DNA of 64,000 nt from assembly GCA_040755915.1 (NCBI GenBank), contig JBFLWM010000015.1, positions 123,393-187,392 on the forward strand. The letters are read 5' to 3'. The notes under the pieces are model-generated. The model ran no database searches, was not told where the DNA came from, and saw nothing but the letters and a program-made list of their open reading frames with translations. This document shows, piece by piece, positions 1 through 11,904 of this stretch. Within the stretch, counting starts at the first letter, position 1. Each line of letters opens with the position of its first letter. A program made the position numbers and the translations under genes. Source of the stretch: Sulfurivermis sp040755915 (GTDB lineage Bacteria > Pseudomonadota > Gammaproteobacteria > Thiohalomonadales > Thiohalomonadaceae).

Positions 1-693
1 GCCGGATTCGAGGAAGGCCTCGATCAGCTTCAGACGCTTGGTGTACTTCTTCAGCTTGGTCTCGGAGTTGGTGGTGGGCAGCTCCTCGCGGATCTTGGTG
101 GCCTCGGCCTGCAGATCCATGCTGCGCAGCAGCTCGTAGATCGCCTCGGCACCCATGCGGGCGTCGAACTCGTCACCGTATTCCTCGATGGCGTCCAGAT
201 AGGCCTCGTCGGACAACAGCTGACCGCGCTCGAGCTGGGTCATGCCCGGATCGATGACCACGAAACCTTCGAAATACAGCACGCGCTCGATGTCGCGCAG
301 GGTCATGTCGAGCAGCAGGCCCATGCGGGACGGCAGGCTCTTCAGGAACCAGATATGGGCGGTGGGGCTGGCCAGCTCGATGTGGCCCATGCGCTCACGG
401 CGCACCTTGGCCAGGGTCACCTCCACGCCGCACTTTTCGCAAATCACGCCGCGGTGCTTGAGGCGCTTGTACTTGCCGCACAGGCACTCGTAATCCTTCA
501 CCGGGCCAAAGATCTTGGCGCAGAACAGGCCGTCACGCTCCGGCTTGAAGGTGCGGTAGTTGATGGTCTCCGGCTTCTTCACTTCGCCGAAAGACCATGA
601 GCGGATCTTATCGGGCGACGCCAGTCCGATACGGATGGCGTCAAAGTCTTCAATCGGGCCTTGCTGCTTCAGAAGATTCAGAAGGTCTTTCAC
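1..693 (-). CDS. rpoC: RNA polymerase beta' subunit, N-terminal part (cut by window edge)
   Basis: This is the first 231 codons of the beta' subunit, which with beta forms the catalytic core of RNA polymerase. The start is GTG, reading (V/M)KDLLNLLKQQG, preceded by an AGGAGAG ribosome binding site. The N-terminal zinc-binding region is visible: cysteines in YECLCGKYKR and in VICEKCGVEV, about residues 70–88. The lid and rudder region follows, and the reading frame runs off the window at base 1, so the catalytic NADFDGD loop is outside. It lies 76 bp downstream of rpoB in the same direction, as in all gammaproteobacteria, and is surely cotranscribed with it. Identification is certain; only the 3' part is missing. 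Confidence 0.98.
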   Translation of the reverse strand, partial: MKDLLNLLKQQGPIEDFDAIRIGLASPDKIRSWSFGEVKKPETINYRTFKPERDGLFCAKIFGPVKDYECLCGKYKRLKHRGVICEKCGVEVTLAKVRRERMGHIELASPTAHIWFLKSLPSRMGLLLDMTLRDIERVLYFEGFVVIDPGMTQLERGQLLSDEAYLDAIEEYGDEFDARMGAEAIYELLRSMDLQAEATKIREELPTTNSETKLKKYTKRLKLIEAFLESG

Positions 694-769
694 CGTGTCT
701 CTCCTCAGTTGTCCGTCGCTTGCCGTTCGCTACAGGCGCCCGGGACTGCCGGGCGCCGCTCGCGTCGGA

Positions 770-4846
<4,077 letters not shown>

Positions 4847-4948
4847 CAGAGTTCCTCAGCTTCGCACATGTGAGTCCAACAACCGCGCCGGATAAGATCC
4901 TTGCAGGCATCGCGGTCACCGGTGGTGTTCGCTTCCGCTGCCCAGCGG

Positions 4949-4979
4949 AAAAAGGCCGGTGGCATATCAGCCACCAGCC
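4949..4979 (-). terminator. Attenuator-like hairpin between rplL and rpoB
   Basis: On the minus strand a 10-bp stem (GGCTGGTGGC with GCCACCGGCC, one G·U pair) with a 6-nt loop is followed directly by TTTTT. It lies in the 252-bp gap between rplL and rpoB. In E. coli the same gap holds a partial terminator that sets the ratio of ribosomal protein to polymerase transcripts. The structure is seen in the sequence; the regulatory role is inferred by position. Confidence 0.7.
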
Positions 4980-5098
4980 AGTGTCACTTCAGATAAACAG
5001 CGCCATCCCTGGCGTTACGAATGAACCCATCAGGTTCCCCGTTGCTAGTCCGATAATGTCGGTTACTCCCGACGCACGTCGTCCGCAATGGACTTCGC

Positions 5099-5473
5099 TT
5101 ACTTCAGCTCGACCTTGGCGCCGGCTTCTTCCAGCTGCTTCTTGATGTCTTCGGCTTCGGCCTTGGAAGCGCCTTCCTTCACGGTGGAGGGCACGCCTTC
5201 GACCATGTCCTTGGCTTCCTTCAGACCCAGGCCGGTGATGCCGCGAACGGCCTTGATCACGTTGACCTTGTTGTCGCCGAAGCTGGTCATGATGACGTTG
5301 AACTCGGTCTGCTCCTCAGCGGCAGCAGCACCACCACCGGCAGCGGGGCCGGCGGCAACGGCTACGGCAGCGGTAACGCCGAACTTCTCTTCCATCGCCT
5401 CGATGAGGTCAACGACCTCCATCACGGTCATGTTGGCAACGGCTTCCAGGATGTCTTCTTTGGTAACGGCCAT
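5099..5473 (-). CDS. rplL: 50S ribosomal protein L7/L12
   Basis: Ribosomal stalk protein of 124 residues that recruits and stimulates translational GTPases. The N-terminal dimerisation part (MAVTKEDILEAVANMTVMEV) is followed by an Ala/Gly-rich hinge at about residues 35–52. The conserved C-terminal domain has KVNVIKAVRGITGLGLKEAK. Length matches the family. It lies 71 bp downstream of rplJ, whose product anchors four copies on the stalk, and upstream of rpoBC. Expression is expected to follow L10-leader control and the attenuator beyond it. Confidence 0.98.
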   Translation of the reverse strand: MAVTKEDILEAVANMTVMEVVDLIEAMEEKFGVTAAVAVAAGPAAGGGAAAAEEQTEFNVIMTSFGDNKVNVIKAVRGITGLGLKEAKDMVEGVPSTVKEGASKAEAEDIKKQLEEAGAKVELK

Positions 5474-5544
5474 GATACTAACCTCTGTAATTTCTGTTCA
5501 CGGCTGCATTCATGCAGCGGATTGAATGGTTTCCGGTTCCGAAC

Positions 5545-6045
5545 TTAGGCGGCAGCGCCGGCTTTCTGATCGCGCACTGCGGCCAGGGTCGCAGCAAGCT
5601 TGCCCACGGGGGCCTTCATCACAGCCATCAGCTGGCTGATAGCCTGCGGCTTGTTCGGGATACGAGCCAGGCGCGCCAGTTCGGCAGCCGGCAACAGCTT
5701 GCCGCCGATGGATACAGCCTTGACCACCAACTTGTCATTGCCTTTGACGAACTCGCTGATCACACGACCAGCACCGCCCGGATCTTCCTGCGAAAACGCC
5801 ACCATCAGGGGACCGGTCAGGGACTCCTGCAGGCAAGCGAATTCGGTGCCTTCCACGGCACGACGGGCCAGCGTGTTCTTGACCACACGCACATACACAC
5901 CTTCCTTGCGCGCCTTGGAGCGCAGGTCGGTCATCTGGGCAGCGGTCAGACCGGCATATTCCGCCACCACGACGGAATGGGCCTTGCCAGCGACTTCGGC
6001 GACTTCGGCAACGATGGTCTTCTTTTGTTCAAGATTGAGAGCCAC
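5545..6045 (-). CDS. rplJ: 50S ribosomal protein L10
   Basis: L10 (166 residues) forms the base of the L7/L12 stalk and, as the L10–(L12)4 complex, represses its own operon. The start is GTG (MALNLEQKKTIVAEVAEVA), with AGAGGTGA upstream. The N-terminal RNA-binding domain shows KVVKNTLARRAVEGTEFACL; the alpha-helical C-terminal segment that binds L12 is Ala-rich. A 249-bp leader separates it from rplA and contains the expected L10 leader fold, which supports autogenous control of rplJL. Confidence 0.98.
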   Translation of the reverse strand: MALNLEQKKTIVAEVAEVAGKAHSVVVAEYAGLTAAQMTDLRSKARKEGVYVRVVKNTLARRAVEGTEFACLQESLTGPLMVAFSQEDPGGAGRVISEFVKGNDKLVVKAVSIGGKLLPAAELARLARIPNKPQAISQLMAVMKAPVGKLAATLAAVRDQKAGAAA

Positions 6046-6180
6046 GCGAAATCACCTCTAAGCGTTACATTTACGTGTACGGACACGGAACGAAAATTCC
6101 GCATCACGCACCACCCTTGATGGAAACGGCCGACTGCACCGCTTCCGCCTTACGGTGGCCCTCGCAGGGAAACCTGACAG

Positions 6181-6240
6181 GGTGACACCGTCTACGCAGG
6201 CGCCTCCAAGAGGCATTAAGCTTGCGCACCTGCGGTCTTC
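6181..6240 (-). promoter_or_regulatory. Ribosomal protein L10 leader (rplJ autoregulatory RNA)
   Basis: The minus-strand leader of rplJ contains CGCAGG … CTTAATGCC … CGCCTGCGTAGACGGTG, in which CGCAGG pairs with CCTGCG (6229–6234 with 6195–6200) and closes a bulged stem. This matches the known L10(L12)4 binding leader of gammaproteobacteria, which lowers rplJL translation when L10 is in excess. Recognition is from the conserved sequence words and from its position in the 249-bp rplA–rplJ gap. No covariance search was possible, so the limits are approximate. Confidence 0.72.
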
Positions 6241-6294
6241 GACGTGCACCGGCGCCAACGCCGGCGGTCAAAAGTCTTTACAGCCGCTACCGGA

Positions 6295-6987
6295 TCAGGC
6301 CAGGGAGGCCTGGTCCAGCACGATACCCGGGCCCATGGTGGTGGACACGGTAACCTTCTTCATATAGTTGCCCTTGGCGGTGCTGGGCTTGGCCTTCTGC
6401 AGGTCGGCCAGCAGTGCCTGGAGGTTTTCCTTCAGGGCGCTGGGGGCGAAGCCCACCTTGCCGATGGAGCAATGGATGATGCCGGCCTTGTCGGTACGGT
6501 AACGTACCTGGCCTGCCTTGGCGTTCTTCACCGCCTCGGCAACGTTGGGGGTCACGGTACCCACCTTCGGATTCGGCATCAGGCCGCGCGGACCAAGGAT
6601 CTGGCCCAGCTGACCGACGACGCGCATCGCATCGGGGGAGGCGATGACCACATCGAAATTCATGTTGCCGGCCTTCACTTCGGCGGCCAGGTCATCCATA
6701 CCCACCACGTCGGCACCAGCGGCCTTGGCGGCTTCGGCATTGGCGCCCTGGGTGAATACCGCGACGCGCACGGTCTTGCCAGTGCCATGGGGCAGCACGG
6801 TGGAGCCACGCACGACCTGATCGGACTTGCGCGGGTCAACGCCCAGATTCACGGCCACGTCGATAGACTCGACGAACTTGGCCTTGGGCAGATCATTCAG
6901 CAGGGAGAATGCTTCTTCGGCAGCGTAGAGCTTGCCGGGCTGCAGCTTCTCACGCACAGCCTTCATACGCTTGGTCAATTTGGCCAT
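6295..6987 (-). CDS. rplA: 50S ribosomal protein L1
   Basis: L1 (230 residues) binds 23S rRNA at the L1 stalk and the L11 operon mRNA as translational repressor. It starts MAKLTKRMKAVREKLQPGKL. Family signatures are visible: GTGKTVRVAVF, ASPDAMRVVGQLGQILGPRG, LMPNPKVGTVTPN. Only 3 bp separate it from rplK, so it is translationally coupled, as in the classical L11–L1 operon. Confidence 0.98.
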   Translation of the reverse strand: MAKLTKRMKAVREKLQPGKLYAAEEAFSLLNDLPKAKFVESIDVAVNLGVDPRKSDQVVRGSTVLPHGTGKTVRVAVFTQGANAEAAKAAGADVVGMDDLAAEVKAGNMNFDVVIASPDAMRVVGQLGQILGPRGLMPNPKVGTVTPNVAEAVKNAKAGQVRYRTDKAGIIHCSIGKVGFAPSALKENLQALLADLQKAKPSTAKGNYMKKVTVSTTMGPGIVLDQASLA

Positions 6988-6990
6988 GGC

Positions 6991-7422
6991 TTATACCCCT
7001 TCCGTCTCGATGCCCATGCTGCGCGCGCTGCCAGCGATGGTACGCACGGCGGCGTCCATGTCGGCGGCGGTCAGATCGGCCATCTTGGTCTTGGCGATTT
7101 CTTCCAGCTGGGCGCGGGTCACCTTGCCCACCTTGTCACGATTCGGCACCTTGGAGCCGGACTGGATACCGGCAGCCTTCTTCAGCAGGATCGAAGCCGG
7201 CGGGGTCTTGGTGACGAAGGTGAAGCTGCGGTCGCTGTAGACCGTAATCACCACGGGAATGGGCAGGCCCGGCTCAATACCCTGGGTCTGGGCATTGAAT
7301 GCCTTACAGAACTCCATGATATTCACGCCGCGCTGACCGAGAGCGGGACCAACCGGGGGGCTGGGGTTGGCCTGACCGGCCTTTACCTGCAGCTTGATAT
7401 AAGCATCAATCTTCTTAGCCAT
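6991..7422 (-). CDS. rplK: 50S ribosomal protein L11
   Basis: L11 (143 residues) forms the GTPase-associated centre with 23S rRNA and is needed for RelA activation. The N-terminal domain has the Pro-rich ANPSPPVGPALGQRGVNIM motif that contacts thiostrepton-type drugs. The C-terminal RNA-binding domain ends IAGSARSMGIETEGV. Normal length. It lies 79 bp downstream of nusG and 3 bp upstream of rplA. Confidence 0.98.
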   Translation of the reverse strand: MAKKIDAYIKLQVKAGQANPSPPVGPALGQRGVNIMEFCKAFNAQTQGIEPGLPIPVVITVYSDRSFTFVTKTPPASILLKKAAGIQSGSKVPNRDKVGKVTRAQLEEIAKTKMADLTAADMDAAVRTIAGSARSMGIETEGV

Positions 7423-7501
7423 GAGCTACTCCTAAGTGGGTGCAAACGCCTTGCGGCTCCCCTGTTACAAAATGCAGGAGCGGACCCGCCGCTCCTGCTC
7501 A

Positions 7502-8035
7502 TCAACCTTTTTCGATCTGGCTGAATTCCAGGTCCACCGGGGTGGAACGACCGAAAATCAGCACCGCAACACGCAGGCGGTTCTTGTCGTAGTCGACCTC
7601 TTCCACCACGCCATTGAAATCGTTGAACGGACCGTCGATGATGCGCACCACCTCGCCCGGCTCGAACAGGACCTTCGGGCGCGGTTTCTCGGTACCTTCC
7701 TGCACGCGGTCGAGGATAGCCTGGGCCTCCTTCTCCGTGATCGGCGCCGGACGATCGGCGGTACCACCGATAAAGCCCATCACCCGGGGCACGTCCTTGA
7801 CCAGATGCCAGGTCTCGTCCGTCATTTCCATCTGCACCAGCACGTAGCCGGGGAAGAATTTGCGATCGCTCTTGCGCTTCTGACCCTCGCGCATCTCGAT
7901 GACTTCTTCGGTCGGCACCAGAATCTGCCCGAACTTGTCCTCCAGACCGGCACGCTTCACGCGCTCTTCCAGCGAGCGCTTGACCTGGTTTTCATACCCG
8001 GAATAGGCATGGACTACATACCAACGCAAAGCCAT
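7502..8035 (-). CDS. nusG: Transcription termination/antitermination protein NusG
   Basis: NusG (177 residues) binds the RNA polymerase clamp, reduces pausing, and links polymerase to Rho or ribosomal protein S10. The NGN domain spans residues 1–110 (start MALRWYVVHAYSGYENQVK; FPGYVLVQMEM). The C-terminal KOW domain has FEPGEVVRIIDGPFNDFNG. It follows secE by 12 bp, the standard secE–nusG pair. Confidence 0.98.
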   Translation of the reverse strand: MALRWYVVHAYSGYENQVKRSLEERVKRAGLEDKFGQILVPTEEVIEMREGQKRKSDRKFFPGYVLVQMEMTDETWHLVKDVPRVMGFIGGTADRPAPITEKEAQAILDRVQEGTEKPRPKVLFEPGEVVRIIDGPFNDFNGVVEEVDYDKNRLRVAVLIFGRSTPVDLEFSQIEKG

Positions 8036-8047
8036 TCCTCTACTCCC

Positions 8048-8386
8048 TTAACCCGTCAGCGTGCGCACCATCATGGCGAGGAAGGCATCGAAGCCCCACA
8101 TCAGCAGCCCCATGACCGTCACCATCGCCAGGATCACCAGGGTGGTCTGCATGGTTTCCTTGCGCGTCGGCCAGACAACCTTGCGCACTTCCACCAGCGC
8201 GCTGCGCAGGAACGCCAAAGCGCCAGCGCCGACCGCCGTCTGCGCAGCGATGGCTACAGCGATGCCAACGGCGACGAGCAGACCCACCACACGCACAAAC
8301 AGCATGAGGTCCGCAAAATAATAGAAGGCTGCGACGGCCCCACCGAGGACCACCGCCGCCAACAAGAGCTTGATTTTATCCGCCAT
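8048..8386 (-). CDS. secE: Preprotein translocase subunit SecE
   Basis: SecE (112 residues) is the essential clamp subunit of the SecYEG protein channel in the inner membrane. Three hydrophobic segments are visible at about residues 8–27, 32–52 and 83–105, the three-helix form typical of gammaproteobacteria. The conserved amphipathic stretch before the last helix is EVRKVVWPTRKETMQTT. It begins the secE–nusG unit, 38 bp after tRNA-Trp. Confidence 0.97.
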   Translation of the reverse strand: MADKIKLLLAAVVLGGAVAAFYYFADLMLFVRVVGLLVAVGIAVAIAAQTAVGAGALAFLRSALVEVRKVVWPTRKETMQTTLVILAMVTVMGLLMWGFDAFLAMMVRTLTG

Positions 8387-8424
8387 TAACTGTCCACGCC
8401 GTCTGGTAGGCCGGCACTAAATAA

Positions 8425-8500
8425 TGGCAGGCCAGGAGGGAATCGAACCCCCAACCTGCGGTTTTGGAGACCGCCGCTCTGCCAATTGAGCTACTGGCCT
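8425..8500 (-). tRNA. tRNA-Trp (CCA)
   Basis: 76 nt on the minus strand, starting AGGCCAGTAGCTCAATTGG. The anticodon loop is CTCCAAA, the T-arm GGTTCGATTCC, and the acceptor stem AGGCCAG/CTGGCCT with encoded CCA. Its place between tuf and secE is the arrangement known from Pseudomonas and relatives, and differs from E. coli. Confidence 0.97.
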
Positions 8501-8520
8501 GTGACTCAACAAAACAAGGA

Positions 8521-8553
8521 GGCAGGTACAAGGGTAAATTCCCTGCACCTGCC
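8521..8553 (-). terminator. Hairpin downstream of tuf
   Basis: On the minus strand GGCAGGT … ACCTGCC (7-bp outer stem plus an imperfect inner stem) is followed by TCCTTGTTTTG. It lies between tuf and tRNA-Trp and could be a weak terminator, or a processing signal that releases tuf mRNA from the tRNA-Trp/secE transcript. The T tract is interrupted, so the call is tentative. Confidence 0.5.
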
Positions 8554-8576
8554 CGTTTACCTTGTCGCTACTTCCC

Positions 8577-9767
8577 TTACTCGATGATCTTGGCTACCAC
8601 GCCGGCGCCGACGGTACGGCCACCTTCGCGGATTGCAAAGCGCAGACCTTCTTCCATTGCGATGGGAGAAATCAGCGATACCTTCATGTTCACGTTGTCG
8701 CCCGGCATCACCATCTCCACGCCTTCCGGCAGGTCGCACGCACCGGTCACGTCCGTGGTACGGAAGTAGAACTGCGGGCGGTAGCCGTTGAAGAACGGGG
8801 TGTGACGGCCGCCTTCGTCCTTGCCCAGAACGTAAACTTCGGCGTCGAACTTGGTGTGCGGCTTGATGCTGCCCGGCTTGCACAGCACCTGACCACGCTC
8901 CACTTCGTCACGCTTGGTGCCGCGCAGCAGCACACCGACGTTGTCGCCCGCCTGACCCTGGTCCAGCAGCTTGCGGAACATCTCGACGCCGGTAACGGTG
9001 GTCTTGGTGGTGTCGCGGATACCCACGATTTCCACTTCCTCACCCACCTTGACGATGCCGCGCTCGATACGGCCGGTCACCACGGTGCCGCGGCCGGAGA
9101 TGGAGAACACGTCTTCGATCGGCATCAGGAAGGCGCCGTCGATGGCACGCTCCGGCTCCGGAATGTAGGTGTCCAGCGCATTGATCAGCTTCTCGATCGC
9201 CGGCACGCCGATGTCGGAGGTGTCGCCTTCCAGCGCCTTCAGCGCAGAACCCACCACGATCGGGGTGTCGTCGCCCGGGAAATCGTAGGAGGACAGCAGG
9301 TCACGCACTTCCATCTCGACCAGTTCCAGCAGCTCGGCGTCGTCCACCATGTCGGCCTTGTTCATGAACACGACGATGTAAGGTACGCCTACCTGGCGCG
9401 CCAGCAGGATGTGCTCGCGGGTCTGCGGCATCGGGCCGTCAGCGGCCGACACCACCAGGATCGCGCCGTCCATCTGCGCTGCGCCGGTGATCATGTTCTT
9501 CACGTAGTCGGCATGACCCGGGCAGTCCACGTGGGCGTAGTGACGGCTCTCGGACTCGTATTCCACGTGCGCGGTGGAGATGGTGATACCACGCGCCTTT
9601 TCTTCCGGCGCCGCATCGATCTGGTCGTAGGCCTTCGCCTCGCCGCCGAACTTCTTCGCCTGCACCACCGTCAGGGCCGCAGTCAGCGTCGTCTTGCCAT
9701 GGTCCACGTGACCAATCGTACCGACGTTTACGTGCGGCTTCTTACGCTCGAATTTTTCCTTGGACAT
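8577..9767 (-). CDS. tuf: Elongation factor Tu
   Basis: EF-Tu (396 residues) is the GTPase that delivers aminoacyl-tRNA to the ribosome. GTPase motifs are intact: GHVDHGKTTLTAAL (P-loop), DCPGHADY (G3, His is the catalytic residue), NKADM (G4), SALKAL (G5). Domains II and III follow at about residues 205–396, and the C-terminus GAGVVAKIIE is typical. Four tRNA genes lie directly upstream in the same direction, the same order as the E. coli thrU–tyrU–glyT–thrT–tufB operon. Confidence 0.99.
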   Translation of the reverse strand: MSKEKFERKKPHVNVGTIGHVDHGKTTLTAALTVVQAKKFGGEAKAYDQIDAAPEEKARGITISTAHVEYESESRHYAHVDCPGHADYVKNMITGAAQMDGAILVVSAADGPMPQTREHILLARQVGVPYIVVFMNKADMVDDAELLELVEMEVRDLLSSYDFPGDDTPIVVGSALKALEGDTSDIGVPAIEKLINALDTYIPEPERAIDGAFLMPIEDVFSISGRGTVVTGRIERGIVKVGEEVEIVGIRDTTKTTVTGVEMFRKLLDQGQAGDNVGVLLRGTKRDEVERGQVLCKPGSIKPHTKFDAEVYVLGKDEGGRHTPFFNGYRPQFYFRTTDVTGACDLPEGVEMVMPGDNVNMKVSLISPIAMEEGLRFAIREGGRTVGAGVVAKIIE

Positions 9768-9811
9768 CGGACAAACTCCTCACGTTGGAACACATTAAAT
9801 GAAACAAAATA

Positions 9812-9886
<75 letters not shown>

Positions 9887-9909
9887 CTGAAATCTGCTCA
9901 GCCAGCTAT

Positions 9910-9983
<74 letters not shown>

Positions 9984-10033
9984 ATTGCCTGGCAAGGCCA
10001 CAGCCCAGCCTAACGGCCACAACTAAAATTCTG

Positions 10034-10120
<87 letters not shown>

Positions 10121-10211
10121 GGAAAACGAGCCCGCTATTCTGATCGAGGCGCGGGTTTCTGTCAACAGCATTCCCTCCGCGATGACACGAATTCCCACCA
10201 CCAAAACAACC

Positions 10212-10238
10212 GGGGGACGGATCGACCATCCGTCCCCC
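10212..10238 (-). other. Perfect 11-bp hairpin inside the tRNA operon
   Basis: GGGGGACGGAT and ATCCGTCCCCC form an uninterrupted 11-bp stem with a 5-nt loop, only 7 nt past the 3' end of tRNA-Thr(TGT). The downstream minus-strand sequence GGTTGTTTTGG is only weakly T-rich. It may be an attenuator or an RNase processing site in the polycistronic tRNA precursor; the sequence does not decide. Confidence 0.55.
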
Positions 10239-10245
10239 GCGCGTA

Positions 10246-10321
10246 TGGAGCTGGCGAGAGGATTTGAACCCCCGACCGGCTGATTACAAATCAGCTGCTC
10301 TACCAACTGAGCTACGCCAGC
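10246..10321 (-). tRNA. tRNA-Thr (TGT)
   Basis: 76 nt, starting GCTGGCGTAGCTCAGTTGG, with anticodon loop TTTGTAA (anticodon TGT) and encoded CCA. It is the first gene of the tRNA–tuf operon (thrU equivalent), about 20 nt from the predicted transcription start. Confidence 0.97.
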
Positions 10322-10348
10322 CGCGTCACCTGCTGCGACAAGCGGCGT

Positions 10349-10377
10349 ATTCTAGGTAAAGCGTGCAGGGAAGGCAA
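10349..10377 (-). promoter_or_regulatory. Sigma-70 promoter of the tRNA–tuf operon
   Basis: On the minus strand TTGCCT (10372–10377) and TAGAAT (10349–10354) are separated by exactly 17 bp. A GC-rich discriminator (ACGCCGC) follows, as in stringently controlled stable-RNA promoters. Transcription would start near 10341, just ahead of tRNA-Thr(TGT). The −35 overlaps the gap next to the SPOR-protein stop codon. Confidence 0.75.
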
Positions 10378-10378
10378 T

Positions 10379-11134
10379 TCAGCGACACGCCTGGACCACA
10401 GCCGTACGCAACTCCTTGGGCAACACGGCACGCCAGGACTCCGGATGGCCCTCCACAGGCCAGTCGAATTCCAGCCACCAGCGTTTGGCCGGCAGGGCAA
10501 TCTCTTCGATACGGGGCTTCAGCTTCACGGCACGGATCTGCTGCACACGCCGTTGCGCCGAATCCTTGGCCGAGTAGACGCCGAGCGAAATGGCGTTGGC
10601 ATTCTCGCCGCTGCGGATCAGGTAGAAGTCCTTCACCCCCGCCCGCTCCAGGCGCTGTAGTATCGGTGCCGCTGCCGTCGGCGATGTCGCGGGTGGCAGC
10701 ATTACCCAGTAGCGCTTGGTTTCACCGGTCTCTTCCCCTTGGCGCTTGACCGCTCCACCGCCCTGCGTCAAGGCCTGCGCGGCACTTGCGGCAATACTCT
10801 TGGACTCTATGCCCGTCAGGCGCAGGCAGGAAAATTGCGCGGCCGGCGGCGGCTCCGGTACTGGTTCCGGAGTCACATCGACCGCCACAACGGGGGCCGA
10901 AGCCGCAAGGCTCTCCATCGGCTCATTGTGAACCGCCACAGCCGGGGCAGCTTCGTCAGTCCGGCCGCGAAGCGGTAGCGGCTTATCCAGCTCCCCCAAC
11001 AGAACCAGGCCAGGGCCGGTGGAGGTGCCCCCCCCAACCGATTCCAGCAACTCCGCCCCCCTGTCAGGACTTATCCACACCCACCCCAGCAGGGCAAGAT
11101 TGGTCACCAGCAATCCTGCAAAGAACCATCTCAT
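10379..11134 (-). CDS. SPOR-like single-pass membrane protein
   Basis: Protein of 251 residues with one N-terminal membrane segment (about 3–21) and a Pro/Val/Ala-rich linker at about 85–100. A C-terminal alpha/beta region of about residues 100–215 has a SPOR-type layout (YWVMLPPATSPTAAAPILQ, then DFYLIRSGENANAISLGVY). SPOR domains bind denuded peptidoglycan at division sites. The tail is Trp-rich (RWWLEFDWPVEGHPESW). Its start codon overlaps the coaX stop (ATGA), giving birA–coaX–spor, the same trio found in Pseudomonas. The family assignment rests on context and layout more than on exact motifs, and the cell-division role is inferred. Confidence 0.75.
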   Translation of the reverse strand: MRWFFAGLLVTNLALLGWVWISPDRGAELLESVGGGTSTGPGLVLLGELDKPLPLRGRTDEAAPAVAVHNEPMESLAASAPVVAVDVTPEPVPEPPPAAQFSCLRLTGIESKSIAASAAQALTQGGGAVKRQGEETGETKRYWVMLPPATSPTAAAPILQRLERAGVKDFYLIRSGENANAISLGVYSAKDSAQRRVQQIRAVKLKPRIEEIALPAKRWWLEFDWPVEGHPESWRAVLPKELRTAVVQACR

Positions 11135-11904
11135 GGACTGTCCCGCCCTTCCTCTTCCCGTAACAAGGCCACCAAGCCAGACAACACCAGTTCGGGAACC
11201 ATCTGCACAGGCCCGGGCAACAGGGCCTGAATGATGCCCGCATCACCACCGGTTGCAACGCATACGGGAGAAATGCCGTGACGGTTTCGGGCCAGCGACA
11301 ATGCCTGTGCCACCATTCCTGCCGCGGCCTGTGCCGTACCCGCCGACACGGCACTCATTGAATCCAGACCGAAACCACCGTGCTCCGGCGGGTGAGTGAT
11401 GCCAACGGCAAATATGGCGGTCCCCCGCTCGAGCTGCTGGCGCATCAGACTCACCCCCGGCGCAATCCACCCCCCCAGGTGCATCCCCGAGGAGGTCAAC
11501 ACGTCAATGGTCAATGCGGTGCCGCATCCGACTACACACAGGGGAAGCCCGTTGGCGGCCGGCAACTGACGCGCACCTATCATACCCAGCCAGCGATCCA
11601 CCCCCAACTGAGCTGGCACCCGATAGGCATTCTTGACTCCGCACGCCTGCTCCGTCGCAACGCGGTATTCCGGTTGCACCCCCCAATGAGACACACACCA
11701 GGCCGTCAGCCCAATACGAAGCGACTCACCAGCCACACATGCCACGACCACCCGCTGTGGTGACGGCAGGTCTCGCCATAGTTCAGACCAGATGGAGTCC
11801 ACATCCCGGTCCCGATGCATGACAGGCGTCCCTGGCGCAAACCGGCCCTCGGCAAGGCATCCCCATTTGATTCGTGTGTTACCAATATCCAGCAACAGAA
11901 TCAT
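11131..11904 (-). CDS. coaX: Type III pantothenate kinase
   Basis: CoaX (257 residues) catalyses ATP-dependent phosphorylation of pantothenate, the first step of coenzyme A synthesis. The ASKHA-fold phosphate-binding motif is LLLDIGNTRIKWG at the N-terminus. VGCGTALTIDVL (central) and VATGGDAG (C-terminal) are the other family motifs, and GVDRWLGMIGA is the substrate region. It overlaps birA by 4 bp at the 5' end and the SPOR-protein gene by 4 bp at the 3' end, so the three are translationally coupled. Confidence 0.96.
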   Translation of the reverse strand: MILLLDIGNTRIKWGCLAEGRFAPGTPVMHRDRDVDSIWSELWRDLPSPQRVVVACVAGESLRIGLTAWCVSHWGVQPEYRVATEQACGVKNAYRVPAQLGVDRWLGMIGARQLPAANGLPLCVVGCGTALTIDVLTSSGMHLGGWIAPGVSLMRQQLERGTAIFAVGITHPPEHGGFGLDSMSAVSAGTAQAAAGMVAQALSLARNRHGISPVCVATGGDAGIIQALLPGPVQMVPELVLSGLVALLREEEGRDSP

